Assembly (NCBI GenBank): GCA_017540945.1
Contig: JAFYAB010000021.1
Location: 1-64,000, forward strand
Direction of reading: 5' to 3'
DNA length: 64,000 nt
DNA from: Oscillospiraceae bacterium
GTDB taxonomy: Bacteria > Bacillota_A > Clostridia > Oscillospirales > Oscillospiraceae
In this document: one piece after another, positions 18,331 to 27,809 of the stretch
How positions within the stretch are numbered: the first letter of the stretch is position 1
How the letters are laid out: each line of letters starts with the position of its first letter
Program-made: the position numbers and the translations under genes
Notes under the pieces: model-generated
What the model saw: only the letters and a program-made list of their open reading frames with translations
What the model was told of the DNA's origin: nothing
Database searches by the model: none

Positions 18331-18584
18331 GGGCCGATGTGGGCATCGGCCCCTACGACGAAGACGCCGCTGCATTCCCGCCCTGGACGGGAGGGCCGAT
18401 GTAGGCATCGGCCGGAGAGGGCCGATGTGGGCATAGGCCGGAGAGGGCCGATGTGGGCATAGGCCGGAGAGGGCCGATGTGGGCATCGGCCCCTACGATG
18501 GGGACGTCGCTGCATTCCCGCCCTGGACGGGAGGGCCGATGTGGGCATCGGGCGGAGAGGGCCGATGTAGGCATCGGCCCCTAC
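18331..18584. repeat. REP array between RAYT and gyrB, inverted relative to the gyrA-side array
   Basis: Seven units in the reverse orientation at 18331, 18393, 18419, 18445, 18471, 18533 and 18559. Inner units repeat head-to-tail with a 26-base period, and some lack the GTAG foot. A 42-base segment (18359-18400, CGCTGCATTCCCGCCCTGG) is repeated at 18499-18540, so part of the array was duplicated with a 140-base period. Confidence 0.92.
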
Positions 18585-18590
18585 TGTTGC

Positions 18591-20561
<1,971 letters not shown>

Positions 20562-20807
20562 TTACAGCTTTCTGTGCTCCAAAACCACCGAGTTGAACTG
20601 CACCAGATAGACCCTGTTCAAGCCATATTCCGAGGTCAAAATAAAGGATTTCGGAAGATTGTCCGTCGCGGGCACCACTTCGCCGTTTTCCTCGGCGTTT
20701 TTCAGAAACGCCCGGGTTCTGTGGGACCAGGTACAGTTGTCCAGATCAAAAATGCCGACGATGGACCGGTCCCGGACCGCCATATCGTTGCCGATGGGAA
20801 TATACAT
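20562..20807 (-). CDS. remB: RemB-type DUF370 regulatory protein
   Basis: 81 aa, MYIPIGNDMAVRDRSIVGIF then FDLDNCTWSHRTRAFL. This matches RemB (YaaB), the small extracellular-matrix regulator encoded between recF and gyrB in Bacillota. RemA/RemB-type proteins bind DNA and influence biofilm matrix and osmoprotection genes. The start overlaps the recF stop by one base (TGATG), with GGGAGGTCTGTCTG before it. Confidence 0.85.
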   Translation of the reverse strand: MYIPIGNDMAVRDRSIVGIFDLDNCTWSHRTRAFLKNAEENGEVVPATDNLPKSFILTSEYGLNRVYLVQFNSVVLEHRKL

Positions 20808-21907
20808 CAGACAGACCTCCCGCCCTCGATCCGGATCGTCTTTCCGATCTGGGTGATCTTATCCTGCTCGCAGCAGCTGATGAAGACCTGGCCGGTCCGG
20901 ATCCGGTTCAGCACAAAGTCCTGGCGGCCCGGATCCAGCTCGGAGAGCACGTCGTCCAGCAGCAGCACCGGCAGCTCGCCGGTGTCCGCCTCGAAGAGAT
21001 CCCGCTCCGCCAGCTTCAGACTGATGGCGGTGGTGCGGGTCTGGCCCTGGGAGCCGAAGGCCTTGAGGCTGATGTCGTTCAGGGACGCCTCAAAATCGTC
21101 CTTGTGGGGGCCGGAGAGGCACTGCATGGACTCGATCTCCGCCCGGTAATGGCTCTGCTGGTGCTCCCGGAGCCAGCCGTAGACCTCCAGGGCGGAGGCC
21201 GTCGGCTCCCGGACCGTGGAAACGGTCTGATAATTGATCCGCAGGGCCTCCCCGCCGCCGGAAAAGGCGTGGTGATGGACCGCGGCCCGCTGCTCCAGCT
21301 GCCGCAGGTACTTGGCCCGGGTGCTGATCAGGATCGCGCCGGTCTGGGCCATGCGCTCATTGTATTCCGGGATCAGCTCCAGCATCTCGGGCCGGTCCAG
21401 CCGCTCCCGCAGGGCGGCGGCCTTCTGGGCCAGCAGCCGCCGGTATTCCTCCAGGGCACGGGCGTATTTGGGCCGGAGCTGACACAGGGCGTCGTCCAGG
21501 AGCTTCCGCCGCTCCGCCGCCCCCTTCTTCAGGATCATCAGATCCTCGGGGCAGAAGAGCACCGTGTTCAGCACCCCGTCCATCTCCTCCCGGGAGGACT
21601 TCTTCACCCCGGAGAGCCAGAGCTGCCGGGGCCGCCGTCCCGCGAACATCACGGTCCGCAGACTCTGCTCCCGCCCATAGGACTCCACTCTGGCCTCCAG
21701 CTCCGCGTACTCCGCCCCGAAGCGGATCAGCTCCGCCTCCTTCCGGGTACGGAAGGCCGCGCCGCGGCTCAGATAACAGATGGCCTCCAGCAGATTGGTC
21801 TTCCCCTGGGCGTTGCGTCCCACAATCAGATTGACGCCGGGATCGAACGCGCACTGAAAGCTCTCATAATTTCTGAAGCCTGTCAGAGACAGGTTAAGTA
21901 TTTTCAT
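20807..21907 (-). CDS. recF: DNA replication and repair protein RecF
   Basis: 366 aa. Walker A GRNAQGKTNLLEAI at about residues 30-43, ABC signature region LKAFGSQGQTRTTAISLKLA, Walker B VLLLDDVLSELD. RecF is an SMC-like ATPase that loads RecA at gaps with RecO/RecR. The ATG at 21907 shows no clear ribosome site. The upstream 127 bases are a repeat-bounded segment (21927-22053), so translation signals may have been lost or displaced. Confidence 0.95.
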   Translation of the reverse strand: MKILNLSLTGFRNYESFQCAFDPGVNLIVGRNAQGKTNLLEAICYLSRGAAFRTRKEAELIRFGAEYAELEARVESYGREQSLRTVMFAGRRPRQLWLSGVKKSSREEMDGVLNTVLFCPEDLMILKKGAAERRKLLDDALCQLRPKYARALEEYRRLLAQKAAALRERLDRPEMLELIPEYNERMAQTGAILISTRAKYLRQLEQRAAVHHHAFSGGGEALRINYQTVSTVREPTASALEVYGWLREHQQSHYRAEIESMQCLSGPHKDDFEASLNDISLKAFGSQGQTRTTAISLKLAERDLFEADTGELPVLLLDDVLSELDPGRQDFVLNRIRTGQVFISCCEQDKITQIGKTIRIEGGRSV

Positions 21908-21926
21908 AATCTATACACATTGAATT

Positions 21927-22053
21927 GACAAGCGACAAGTAACAGGTGACAGGTTTTGGTATTCTGCAGATTTCTATCTGCAAAAACATCATCATAATCC
22001 CTTCGCCATTCTCATCACTTTACTTGTCAATTGTCACTTCTCACTTGTCACTT
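21927..22053. repeat. Repeat-bounded segment between yaaA and recF
   Basis: GACAAG..ACAGGTGACAGG words at 21927-21953 and the inverted counterpart CAATTGTCAC..CACTTGTCAC at 22028-22052, with an inner hairpin TGCAGAT/ATCTGCA near 21966-21983. The right end forms the last codons and stop of yaaA. Confidence 0.65.
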
Positions 22054-22282
22054 TATAAAAGTTTCCGTCAAATCCCACACGGTCTCCGGGCCGCAGCTTC
22101 TTGCCCCGCATGGTGCAGATCTCGCCGTTGACGGTGACTTCCTCGTTGAGAATGAAATTCTTTGCCATGCCGCCGGACTCCACTGCATTCGCCAGCTTCA
22201 AAAAGCTCTCCAGCTTGATATATTCCGTCGTGATGGGAATCTGCTGCTCCACCGGACTGATTCTTCTGACTCTTACCTTCAT
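22034..22282 (-). CDS. yaaA: S4-domain RNA-binding protein YaaA
   Basis: 82 aa. The S4-like core is EYIKLESFLKLANAVESGG, then FILNEEVTVNGEI and KKLRPGDRVGF. The small S4 protein between dnaN and recF is a fixed member of the origin operon in Bacillota; a ribosome-related role is likely but not proven. The ATG at 22282 has CGAGGTGGATT upstream. The last residues (VTSEK) and stop come from the GTGACAAGTGAGAAGTGA repeat. Confidence 0.88.
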   Translation of the reverse strand: MKVRVRRISPVEQQIPITTEYIKLESFLKLANAVESGGMAKNFILNEEVTVNGEICTMRGKKLRPGDRVGFDGNFYKVTSEK

Positions 22283-22297
22283 AATCCACCTCGAACA

Positions 22298-22491
22298 GTT
22301 AAGATTTCGCTGCGCGAAAGTTAAGAGTGCTTCGCGCGTTAAGATTTTGCTTCGCAAAAGCTATGATTGCTGCGCAAGTTATAACTGCCGCAGGCATCTT
22401 AACTTTGCCGCAGGCAAATCTTAACTTCGGCGAAGCCGAATTATAACTTGCCCACCAGGGCAATCTTAACTTGCCCACCAGGGCAATCCTA
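22298..22491. repeat. Array of about nine mini-hairpins separated by TTAAC/ATAAC words
   Basis: Successive 13-16-base hairpins fill the dnaN-yaaA gap: TTTCGC/GCGAAA, TTTTGC/GCAAAA, TGCC/GGCA forms, TTTGCC/GGCAAA, TTCGGC/GCCGAA and two copies of TTGCCC/GGGCAA. They are separated by GTTAAGA, ATAACT or TTAACTT. Stems differ but layout and spacing are constant. Confidence 0.8.
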
Positions 22492-22493
22492 AC

Positions 22494-23600
22494 TCAATTG
22501 AGTCTCACCGGCTGGATCAAATAGGTGAAATCCACCTCTTCGCCCTCGCAGGGCACCAGCAGGATGGGGCTCAGACCGCCGGAAAGCAGGAGGGTGACCT
22601 CCGTGGTGGGGACGGATTTCAGCGCGTCCAGCATGTAGGTGCAGGAGAAGCCGATCTCGGTGTCCTTGCCGTCCCCCGCCAGACGGCAGCCGTCGGTGGC
22701 GGAGGCGATGGTGGTGACGGTGCGGAACTGGGCGCCGTCCCGGGAGAAGAGGCAGCGGACCGGGCTCTTATACTTTTCGGATACGATCAGACCCACGCGC
22801 TCCACCGCGGCGGTGAGCTCCGCCACGTTGGCCACCAGCCGGATCGGCGTGGAGGCCGGGATGAAGCGGCGCCACTCGGCAAACTTGCCCTCCAGCAGGC
22901 GGCAGATCAGGGTGGCGCTCTCCACCCGGAAGCAGATGTGCTTCTTGCCCAGGGTAAAGCTGAGCTCGTCCTCGGTGTCGGACAGGATTTTCTCCAGCTC
23001 CTTCAAAGCCGCGGAGGGCACCACAAAGCTCATGGCGGGGAAGGACGCGCCCTCCACCCGGAAGGCCCGCTTCGCCATGCGATAGCCGTCGATGGCCACC
23101 ATGGTGACGGAGTCCTCCTGGACCTCCACCAGACAGCCGGTGTAGATGGCGTTGGCGGTGTCGTTGGAGACGGCAAAGATGGTGCCGGAGATCATCTCCC
23201 GCAGGGCGTTCTGGGGCAGGCGGATGGCGCCGGCCTCCTCCACGGCGGGAAGCTGCGGGTATTCGTCGGCGGCGGAGGCCATCAGCTGGAAGGAGGCCAC
23301 GCCGCCCTTGATGGTGACCCGGTAATTTTCATCCACGTCGATGGAAACCACCTCGTCCGGCAGCTTCCGGATGATGTCGGCGAACATCCGGGCGGGCATG
23401 ACGCACTCCCCGGTCTGACGGATCCGGGCGTCCATGCAGACCGTGATGCCGGTCTCCAGGTTATAGCCCGTCAGCCGCAGCTCCTCGCCGGCGGCCATGT
23501 AGATTCCCTCCAAAAAGGCCAGGCTGCTCTTGGGGCTCACCGTCCGGGAGACGATGGAAATGGCGTTCACCAGGGTGTTTTTTTCACATACGAATTTCAT
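22494..23600 (-). CDS. dnaN: DNA polymerase III beta subunit (sliding clamp)
   Basis: 368 aa, MKFVCEKNTLVNAISIVSRT at the start, then three clamp-type repeats (FADIIRKLPDEVVSI, FVVPSAALKELEKIL, YMLDALKSV) and the C-terminal LIQPVR that normally ends the clamp. It forms the ring that tethers polymerase to DNA. The ATG at 23600 has GGAGATTTTTG upstream; a TTG three bases earlier is not used. It lies directly after the oriC region downstream of dnaA. Confidence 0.95.
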   Translation of the reverse strand: MKFVCEKNTLVNAISIVSRTVSPKSSLAFLEGIYMAAGEELRLTGYNLETGITVCMDARIRQTGECVMPARMFADIIRKLPDEVVSIDVDENYRVTIKGGVASFQLMASAADEYPQLPAVEEAGAIRLPQNALREMISGTIFAVSNDTANAIYTGCLVEVQEDSVTMVAIDGYRMAKRAFRVEGASFPAMSFVVPSAALKELEKILSDTEDELSFTLGKKHICFRVESATLICRLLEGKFAEWRRFIPASTPIRLVANVAELTAAVERVGLIVSEKYKSPVRCLFSRDGAQFRTVTTIASATDGCRLAGDGKDTEIGFSCTYMLDALKSVPTTEVTLLLSGGLSPILLVPCEGEEVDFTYLIQPVRLN

Positions 23601-23855
23601 CAAAAATCTCCTTTCTTTTCTCTCTTATAGAGAGAAAGAGAGAATATATTCAGTAGTAAGTGACAGTAGGGCATGTGGATGGTGGAAATCCCGTTTTTTC
23701 GTTGTCCTGCAACAAATTCTTTTCCACATGAAATGGGGAGACTCCGACCGTTTTCCACAGCCCTCCGTCTTTCCTTCTTTGCGCCGCGTTTTTTCCCCAT
23801 TCCGTTTTCCACTCTCCCCATTCCATGTGGAAAACGGTAAAGGGTGTCGGAATCG
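23601..23855. other. Chromosomal origin region with DnaA boxes (oriC candidate)
   Basis: DnaA-box-like TTTTCCACA at 23720-23728 and 23751-23759, TTTTCCACT at 23805-23813, and TTTTCCACA on the minus strand at 23826-23834. A weaker CCATCCACA lies on the minus strand at 23674-23682. The boxes vary from the TTATCCACA consensus by TT for TA. Position between dnaA and dnaN and the AT-rich patch near 23630-23655 fit an origin or its incompatibility region. Confidence 0.8.
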
Positions 23856-25169
23856 CTAAAGCTTGCTGTTGATGTTCGCCGTGATATCCCGCAGATTGTC
23901 CAGCGTCTCCTTGTCGCCCTTGGCGATCAGAGCCTCGACCTTTTGCAGGGAGGAAATGACGGTGGTGTGGTCCCGGCCGAATTCCCGGCCGATGTTTTTG
24001 TAGCTCTGATGGGTCAGCTCCCGGATCAGGTACATGGCGATCTGCCGGGGCATGACGATGTTGTTGGATTTCAGCCGTCCCCGGAGCAGATTTTCCTCCA
24101 CGCTGTAGAAGCGGGAGACCTCGCCGATGATCAGCGCGGGCGTGGGAAGGTTGTGGCTGGAGTCCATGTACATGTCCTTGATGGCCCGGGAGACGTTGGG
24201 CAGATCCAGGGGCATGCCGTTGAGCTCGTGGTAGGCCTTGATGATGTTGACGGTGCCCTCCAGGGAGCGGACGTTGTTGGTGATGTTTTCGGCGATGTAG
24301 TTGCAGATCTCGTCCGGCAGATCGATGCCCAGGGAGTTGGCCTTGTTTTGAATGATGGCCATGCGGGTCTCATAGTCCGGCGGAATGATGTCGCAGATCA
24401 GACCCCCCTCGAAACGGGTCCGGAGCCGGTCCGCCAGCAGGGAGATCTCGTTGGGCGGCCGGTCGGAGGTGACGACGATCTGCTTGCGGCCCTCAAAGAG
24501 CTCGTTGAAGGTGTGGAAGAACTCCTCCTCCGTGGAGGCCTTGCCGCCGATGAACTGGATGTCGTCCATCAGCAGCAGGTCCGCGTTGCGGTATTTTTTG
24601 CGGAATTCCACGTTGCGGTGCTCGCGCAGAGCGATGATGAGCTCGTTGGTGAACTGCTCGGAGCTGATGTAGACGATGTTGAAGTCGGGAAACTTCTCCT
24701 GGATCCGGTTGGCGATGGCGTAGAGCAGATGGGTCTTGCCCAGGCCGGAGGGACCGTAGATGAACAGGGGGTTGTAGGCCATGGCGGGCTTATCGGTGAC
24801 GGCCAGGGCCGCGTTGTAGGCAAAGCGGTTGGAGGGACCCACCACGAAGGAATCAAAGGTGAACTGGGGATTGAAGCGGGGCATGCCCGCCCGTTCCTTG
24901 GATTTCTGAAATTCCGCCAGCTCCTCGTCGCAGATGACGCCGATCTCAAAGTCCTGGTCCGTCAGCTCCCGGACCGCGTCCCGGATATAGCCCAGGCAGC
25001 GGCGCTCAATGAAGTCCTTGCAGAACTCCGAGGGGGCGTAGACCGTGATTTTCTGCTCGGTCTTTTCCAGGATGTAGGATTGGTCGAAAAAGGTGGAGAC
25101 GATGCCGGGAGTCATGCGCTCGTCCAGGTAGGCAATGACCTTGGCCCAGATGTAGGCGTTGGAATACAT
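23856..25169 (-). CDS. dnaA: Chromosomal replication initiator DnaA
   Basis: 437 aa. AAA+ motifs: FIYGPSGLGKTHLLYAIA (Walker A), LLLMDDIQFI (Walker B), arginine-finger region. C-terminal domain IV carries the DnaA-box recognition segment IGREFGRDHTTVISSLQKVE. It melts the origin and recruits helicase. The ATG at 25169 follows GGAGGTGTGTTTTTC; a GTG nine bases earlier is less likely. The promoter is at 25220-25248. Unusually its upstream neighbour is lexA, not rpmH. Confidence 0.97.
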   Translation of the reverse strand: MYSNAYIWAKVIAYLDERMTPGIVSTFFDQSYILEKTEQKITVYAPSEFCKDFIERRCLGYIRDAVRELTDQDFEIGVICDEELAEFQKSKERAGMPRFNPQFTFDSFVVGPSNRFAYNAALAVTDKPAMAYNPLFIYGPSGLGKTHLLYAIANRIQEKFPDFNIVYISSEQFTNELIIALREHRNVEFRKKYRNADLLLMDDIQFIGGKASTEEEFFHTFNELFEGRKQIVVTSDRPPNEISLLADRLRTRFEGGLICDIIPPDYETRMAIIQNKANSLGIDLPDEICNYIAENITNNVRSLEGTVNIIKAYHELNGMPLDLPNVSRAIKDMYMDSSHNLPTPALIIGEVSRFYSVEENLLRGRLKSNNIVMPRQIAMYLIRELTHQSYKNIGREFGRDHTTVISSLQKVEALIAKGDKETLDNLRDITANINSKL

Positions 25170-25219
25170 GAAAAACACACCTCCGGAGTGTGAAAAAATC
25201 GTTGCACTTTAACCCTTGT

Positions 25220-25248
25220 ATTATACCACAAAATTCCCCGTTTTACAA
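25220..25248 (-). promoter_or_regulatory. dnaA promoter
   Basis: Minus strand TTGTAA (25243-25248) and TATAAT (25220-25225), spacer 17, about 50 bases before the dnaA ATG. Confidence 0.75.
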
Positions 25249-25293
25249 GCATTTCTTTATATAATTGTATAAGCTTCTTTTTTGAGAACAGAA

Positions 25294-25305
25294 AAACAAA
25301 TGTTT
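25294..25305. promoter_or_regulatory. Candidate LexA box overlapping the lexA -35
   Basis: AAACAAATGTTT fits the Bacillota LexA core GAAC-N4-GTTC with both outer bases changed (AAC-N4-GTT kept). It overlaps the start of the lexA -35 and is about 45 bases from the dnaA promoter. Moderate match only. Confidence 0.45.
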
Positions 25306-25332
25306 GCAATCAAAGGGGGGCTGTGCTATAAT
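25303..25332 (+). promoter_or_regulatory. lexA promoter
   Basis: TTGCAA (25304-25309) and TATAAT (25327-25332), spacer 17. The expected transcript start near 25339 leaves only about 10 bases before the lexA ATG. Confidence 0.7.
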
Positions 25333-25349
25333 GCAGACGGGTGAGGAAT

Positions 25350-25973
25350 ATGAAGAACAAAAAACAGGAAATATATGAGTTTATTCAGTCATATATAACA
25401 AAATATCACTATGGACCCTCTGTGCGGGAAATCTGCGAGGCGGTGCGGCTGCGCTCCACCGCCACGGTGCACCATCACCTGCACGGCCTGGAGGAGGAGG
25501 GCTTCCTGGTGTTGGGAGCGGGCAAGAAACGGGCGATTTCCCTGGCCGGGAAGAGGCCCGAGGGCGACAATGCCGGAGAGGAAGGGGCGTCGGCCCCCGA
25601 ACCGGGAAGGGGCGGCAGGATTCCCCTGCTGGGCGCCGTGGCCGCCGGCCAGCCCATCCTGGCGGAGGAGAACGTGGAGAGCTGGCTGCCCTGGGAGGGC
25701 GGCGAGGGATGCTTTGCCCTGCGGGTCAAGGGCGAAAGCATGAAAAACGCCGGGATATTGCCCGGCGACCGGGTGATCGTCCGGCCCCAGCCCACGGCGG
25801 AGAACGGGGAAATCGTGGTGGCGCTTCTGGGCGACGAGGCCACCGTCAAGCGTTTTTCCCGGAAGGACGGACATATTCTGCTGCTGCCGGAAAACGAGGC
25901 CTATGAGCCCATTGACGGGGACGAGGCGACGATCCTCGGCGTTGTCCGGGGAGTTGTCAGGGAATATCCATAG
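25350..25973 (+). CDS. lexA: LexA repressor
   Basis: 207 aa. Winged helix at residues 5-60 (YGPSVREICEAVRLRSTATV), cleavage site Ala99-Gly100 (GAVAAGQP), Ser130 and Lys167 as the autoprotease dyad (KGESMKNAG, EATVKRF). It represses SOS genes and self-cleaves with RecA. A linker of about 25 residues (61-88) is Gly/Glu/Pro-rich and longer than in B. subtilis LexA. The ATG at 25350 has GTGAGG only three bases upstream and a near-leaderless transcript is predicted. It is transcribed divergently from dnaA. Confidence 0.93.
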   Translation: MKNKKQEIYEFIQSYITKYHYGPSVREICEAVRLRSTATVHHHLHGLEEEGFLVLGAGKKRAISLAGKRPEGDNAGEEGASAPEPGRGGRIPLLGAVAAGQPILAEENVESWLPWEGGEGCFALRVKGESMKNAGILPGDRVIVRPQPTAENGEIVVALLGDEATVKRFSRKDGHILLLPENEAYEPIDGDEATILGVVRGVVREYP

Positions 25974-26040
25974 GCGTCGGCGTCAGCGGCCGGGCGGCGG
26001 CACTCAGGCCTGCTTTCCAGCGCGGCCTGATGTCTGAAAA

Positions 26041-26056
26041 TGTTTCACGTGAAACA
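26041..26056. other. parS site 1
   Basis: TGTTTCACGTGAAACA, a perfect 16-base parS palindrome, 105 bases upstream of parA. Confidence 0.95.
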
Positions 26057-26102
26057 GTTTGGGCTCTTTTTTTGAAACATTTTATGATCCTCTCTTTTTT
26101 TC

Positions 26103-26130
26103 TTGCAATTCCCGTAAAAAGTGCTATAAT
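26103..26130 (+). promoter_or_regulatory. parAB promoter
   Basis: TTGCAA (26103-26108) and TATAAT (26125-26130), spacer 16, before parA. Confidence 0.7.
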
Positions 26131-26160
26131 CAAGGGAAAGTGTGAAAACGAGGTGAAAGC

Positions 26161-26913
26161 ATGGGCAGGATTGTGGCGATCGTCAATCAGAAGGGAGGCG
26201 TTGGAAAGACCACCTCCGCCGTGAATCTGACGGCAGCCCTCCACGAAAAGGGGGCCCGGATCCTGCTGGTGGACTTTGATCCCCAGGCAAACGCGAGCTC
26301 CGGCATGGGCGTCAGCCGCCGCAGCAAATACAGCTCCTACGACGTGATCATCAACGGAGTGCCGGCCCAGCAGGCCATCATCCACACCCAGTGGGGAGAC
26401 GTGCTGCCCTCCTCCGCCTCGCTGGCGGGCGCCGGTGTGGAGCTGGCGAACATGGAGCGGCGGGAATACGTGCTGAAGCAGGCCTTGGAGCCGGTGGTGA
26501 CGCTCTATGATTACGTTTTCATCGACTGCCCGCCCTCCCTGGAGCTGCTGACCCTGAACGGGCTTTGCGCCGCGGAGGAGATCCTGATCCCGGTCCAATG
26601 CGAGTACTACGCGCTGGAGGGCCTGTCGGATCTGATGTCCACCATGCGGGCGGTGAAACGAAGGCTGAACCCGCGGCTGACGGTTTTCGGGGTCCTGTTG
26701 ACCATGTTCGACGGACGCACAAATTTCTCCAGCCAGGTGGCCCAGGAGGTCCGCCGCTTCTTCCCCGGGAAGGTCTACGGAGCGGTCATTCCGCGCAATG
26801 TGCGGCTGGCGGAGGCCCCGAGCCACGGCCTGCCCGCCACCGTCTACGACAAGCACGGCAAGGGCGCGAAAGCCTATCGGGAGGTCGCGGAGGAAATCAT
26901 ATCACGGCAATAG
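26161..26913 (+). CDS. parA: Chromosome partitioning ATPase ParA/Soj
   Basis: 250 aa. Deviant Walker A NQKGGVGKTTSAVNL at residues 9-23, switch DFDPQANAS, and YDYVFIDCPPSLELL. It forms ATP-dependent dimers on DNA that pull ParB-parS complexes apart and, in Bacillota, regulate DnaA. Ribosome site GAGGTGAAAGC. It is followed by parB after 11 bases. The location beside dnaA and oriC is the standard one. Confidence 0.94.
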   Translation: MGRIVAIVNQKGGVGKTTSAVNLTAALHEKGARILLVDFDPQANASSGMGVSRRSKYSSYDVIINGVPAQQAIIHTQWGDVLPSSASLAGAGVELANMERREYVLKQALEPVVTLYDYVFIDCPPSLELLTLNGLCAAEEILIPVQCEYYALEGLSDLMSTMRAVKRRLNPRLTVFGVLLTMFDGRTNFSSQVAQEVRRFFPGKVYGAVIPRNVRLAEAPSHGLPATVYDKHGKGAKAYREVAEEIISRQ

Positions 26914-26924
26914 GAGAATTGCTT

Positions 26925-27809
26925 ATGAAAAAACAATCTGGACTTGGTCGAGGATTGGGGGCTTTGCTGGACGATCCGAATCTGGACTTTACCGGAAAGA
27001 ACGGCAGCGTGACTTCCGTGCCCCTGCATCGGGTGGAGCCCAATCCCTTCCAGCCCCGCAAGGAGTTCGACCCCGAAGCCCTGCAGACCCTGGCCGACTC
27101 CATCGCCGAGCACGGCATGATCCAGCCCCTGACGGTCCGGGAGGTTCCCGGCGGCTACTACCAGATCATCGCGGGAGAGCGCCGCTGGCGGGCAGCCCGT
27201 CTGGCAGGTCTGGAGGAGGTCCCGGTGCTGGTGATGGAGGCCGACGACCGCAAGGTCATGGAGCTGGCCCTGGTGGAAAACCTCCAGCGGGAGGATCTGA
27301 ACCCCATGGAGGAGGCCGCCGGTTACCGGACGCTGATAGAGGAATACGGTCTGACCCAGGCGGAGACCGCGCAGCGGGTGGGAAAATCCAGGCCCGCGGT
27401 GGCCAACGCCCTGCGGCTGCTGAGTCTGTCGGACGAGCTGGCGGAGCTGGTGCGGAGCGGGACCCTGTCCCCCGGCCACGCCCGGGCTCTGCTGGGGCTC
27501 AAGAGCGAGAAGCTGCGGCAGCAGGCCGCCCAGCGGATCATCGCCCTGCAGCTTTCGGTCCGCCAGGCCGAGACCCTGTGCAGGACCCTCGAAAAGCCCA
27601 AGGAAACGCCGCTCCCCGCCCCGCTGGAGGTGGATTATGTGGCTGAATGCGAAAAGTCCCTGTCCCGCCGTCTGGGCCGGAAGGTCCGCATCATCAACGG
27701 CAAGCGGAAGGGCCGTTTTGAAATTGATTTTTACGGGCAGGAGGACCTGAACCGGCTGCTCTTTGCCCTGCAGCGCATTTCGATCAAGGAGGATCAGAAT
27801 CATGACTGA
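26925..27809 (+). CDS. parB: Chromosome partitioning protein ParB/Spo0J
   Basis: 294 aa. SGLGRGLGALL at the N-terminus, CTPase/ParB box IIAGERRWRAARLAGLEEVP and LALVENLQREDLNPMEEA, then an HTH (LTQAETAQRVGKSRPAVANA) and a C-terminal dimerisation segment. It binds parS and spreads as a CTP-gated clamp, loading SMC. The ATG at 26925 has TAGGAGAATTGCTT upstream. The 3' end overlaps the next gene by 8 bases. Confidence 0.94.
   Translation: MKKQSGLGRGLGALLDDPNLDFTGKNGSVTSVPLHRVEPNPFQPRKEFDPEALQTLADSIAEHGMIQPLTVREVPGGYYQIIAGERRWRAARLAGLEEVPVLVMEADDRKVMELALVENLQREDLNPMEEAAGYRTLIEEYGLTQAETAQRVGKSRPAVANALRLLSLSDELAELVRSGTLSPGHARALLGLKSEKLRQQAAQRIIALQLSVRQAETLCRTLEKPKETPLPAPLEVDYVAECEKSLSRRLGRKVRIINGKRKGRFEIDFYGQEDLNRLLFALQRISIKEDQNHD

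Noticed and set aside
18279..18574. Small minus-strand frames reading MPTSALP-type repeats
   Set aside because: These are translations of the REP units themselves; the same residues appear wherever a REP lies in frame.
18393..18584. CRISPR-like array with a 26-base period
   Set aside because: Units are palindromic and adjoin without unique spacers of constant length. They match REP elements found singly elsewhere, and no cas gene is present.
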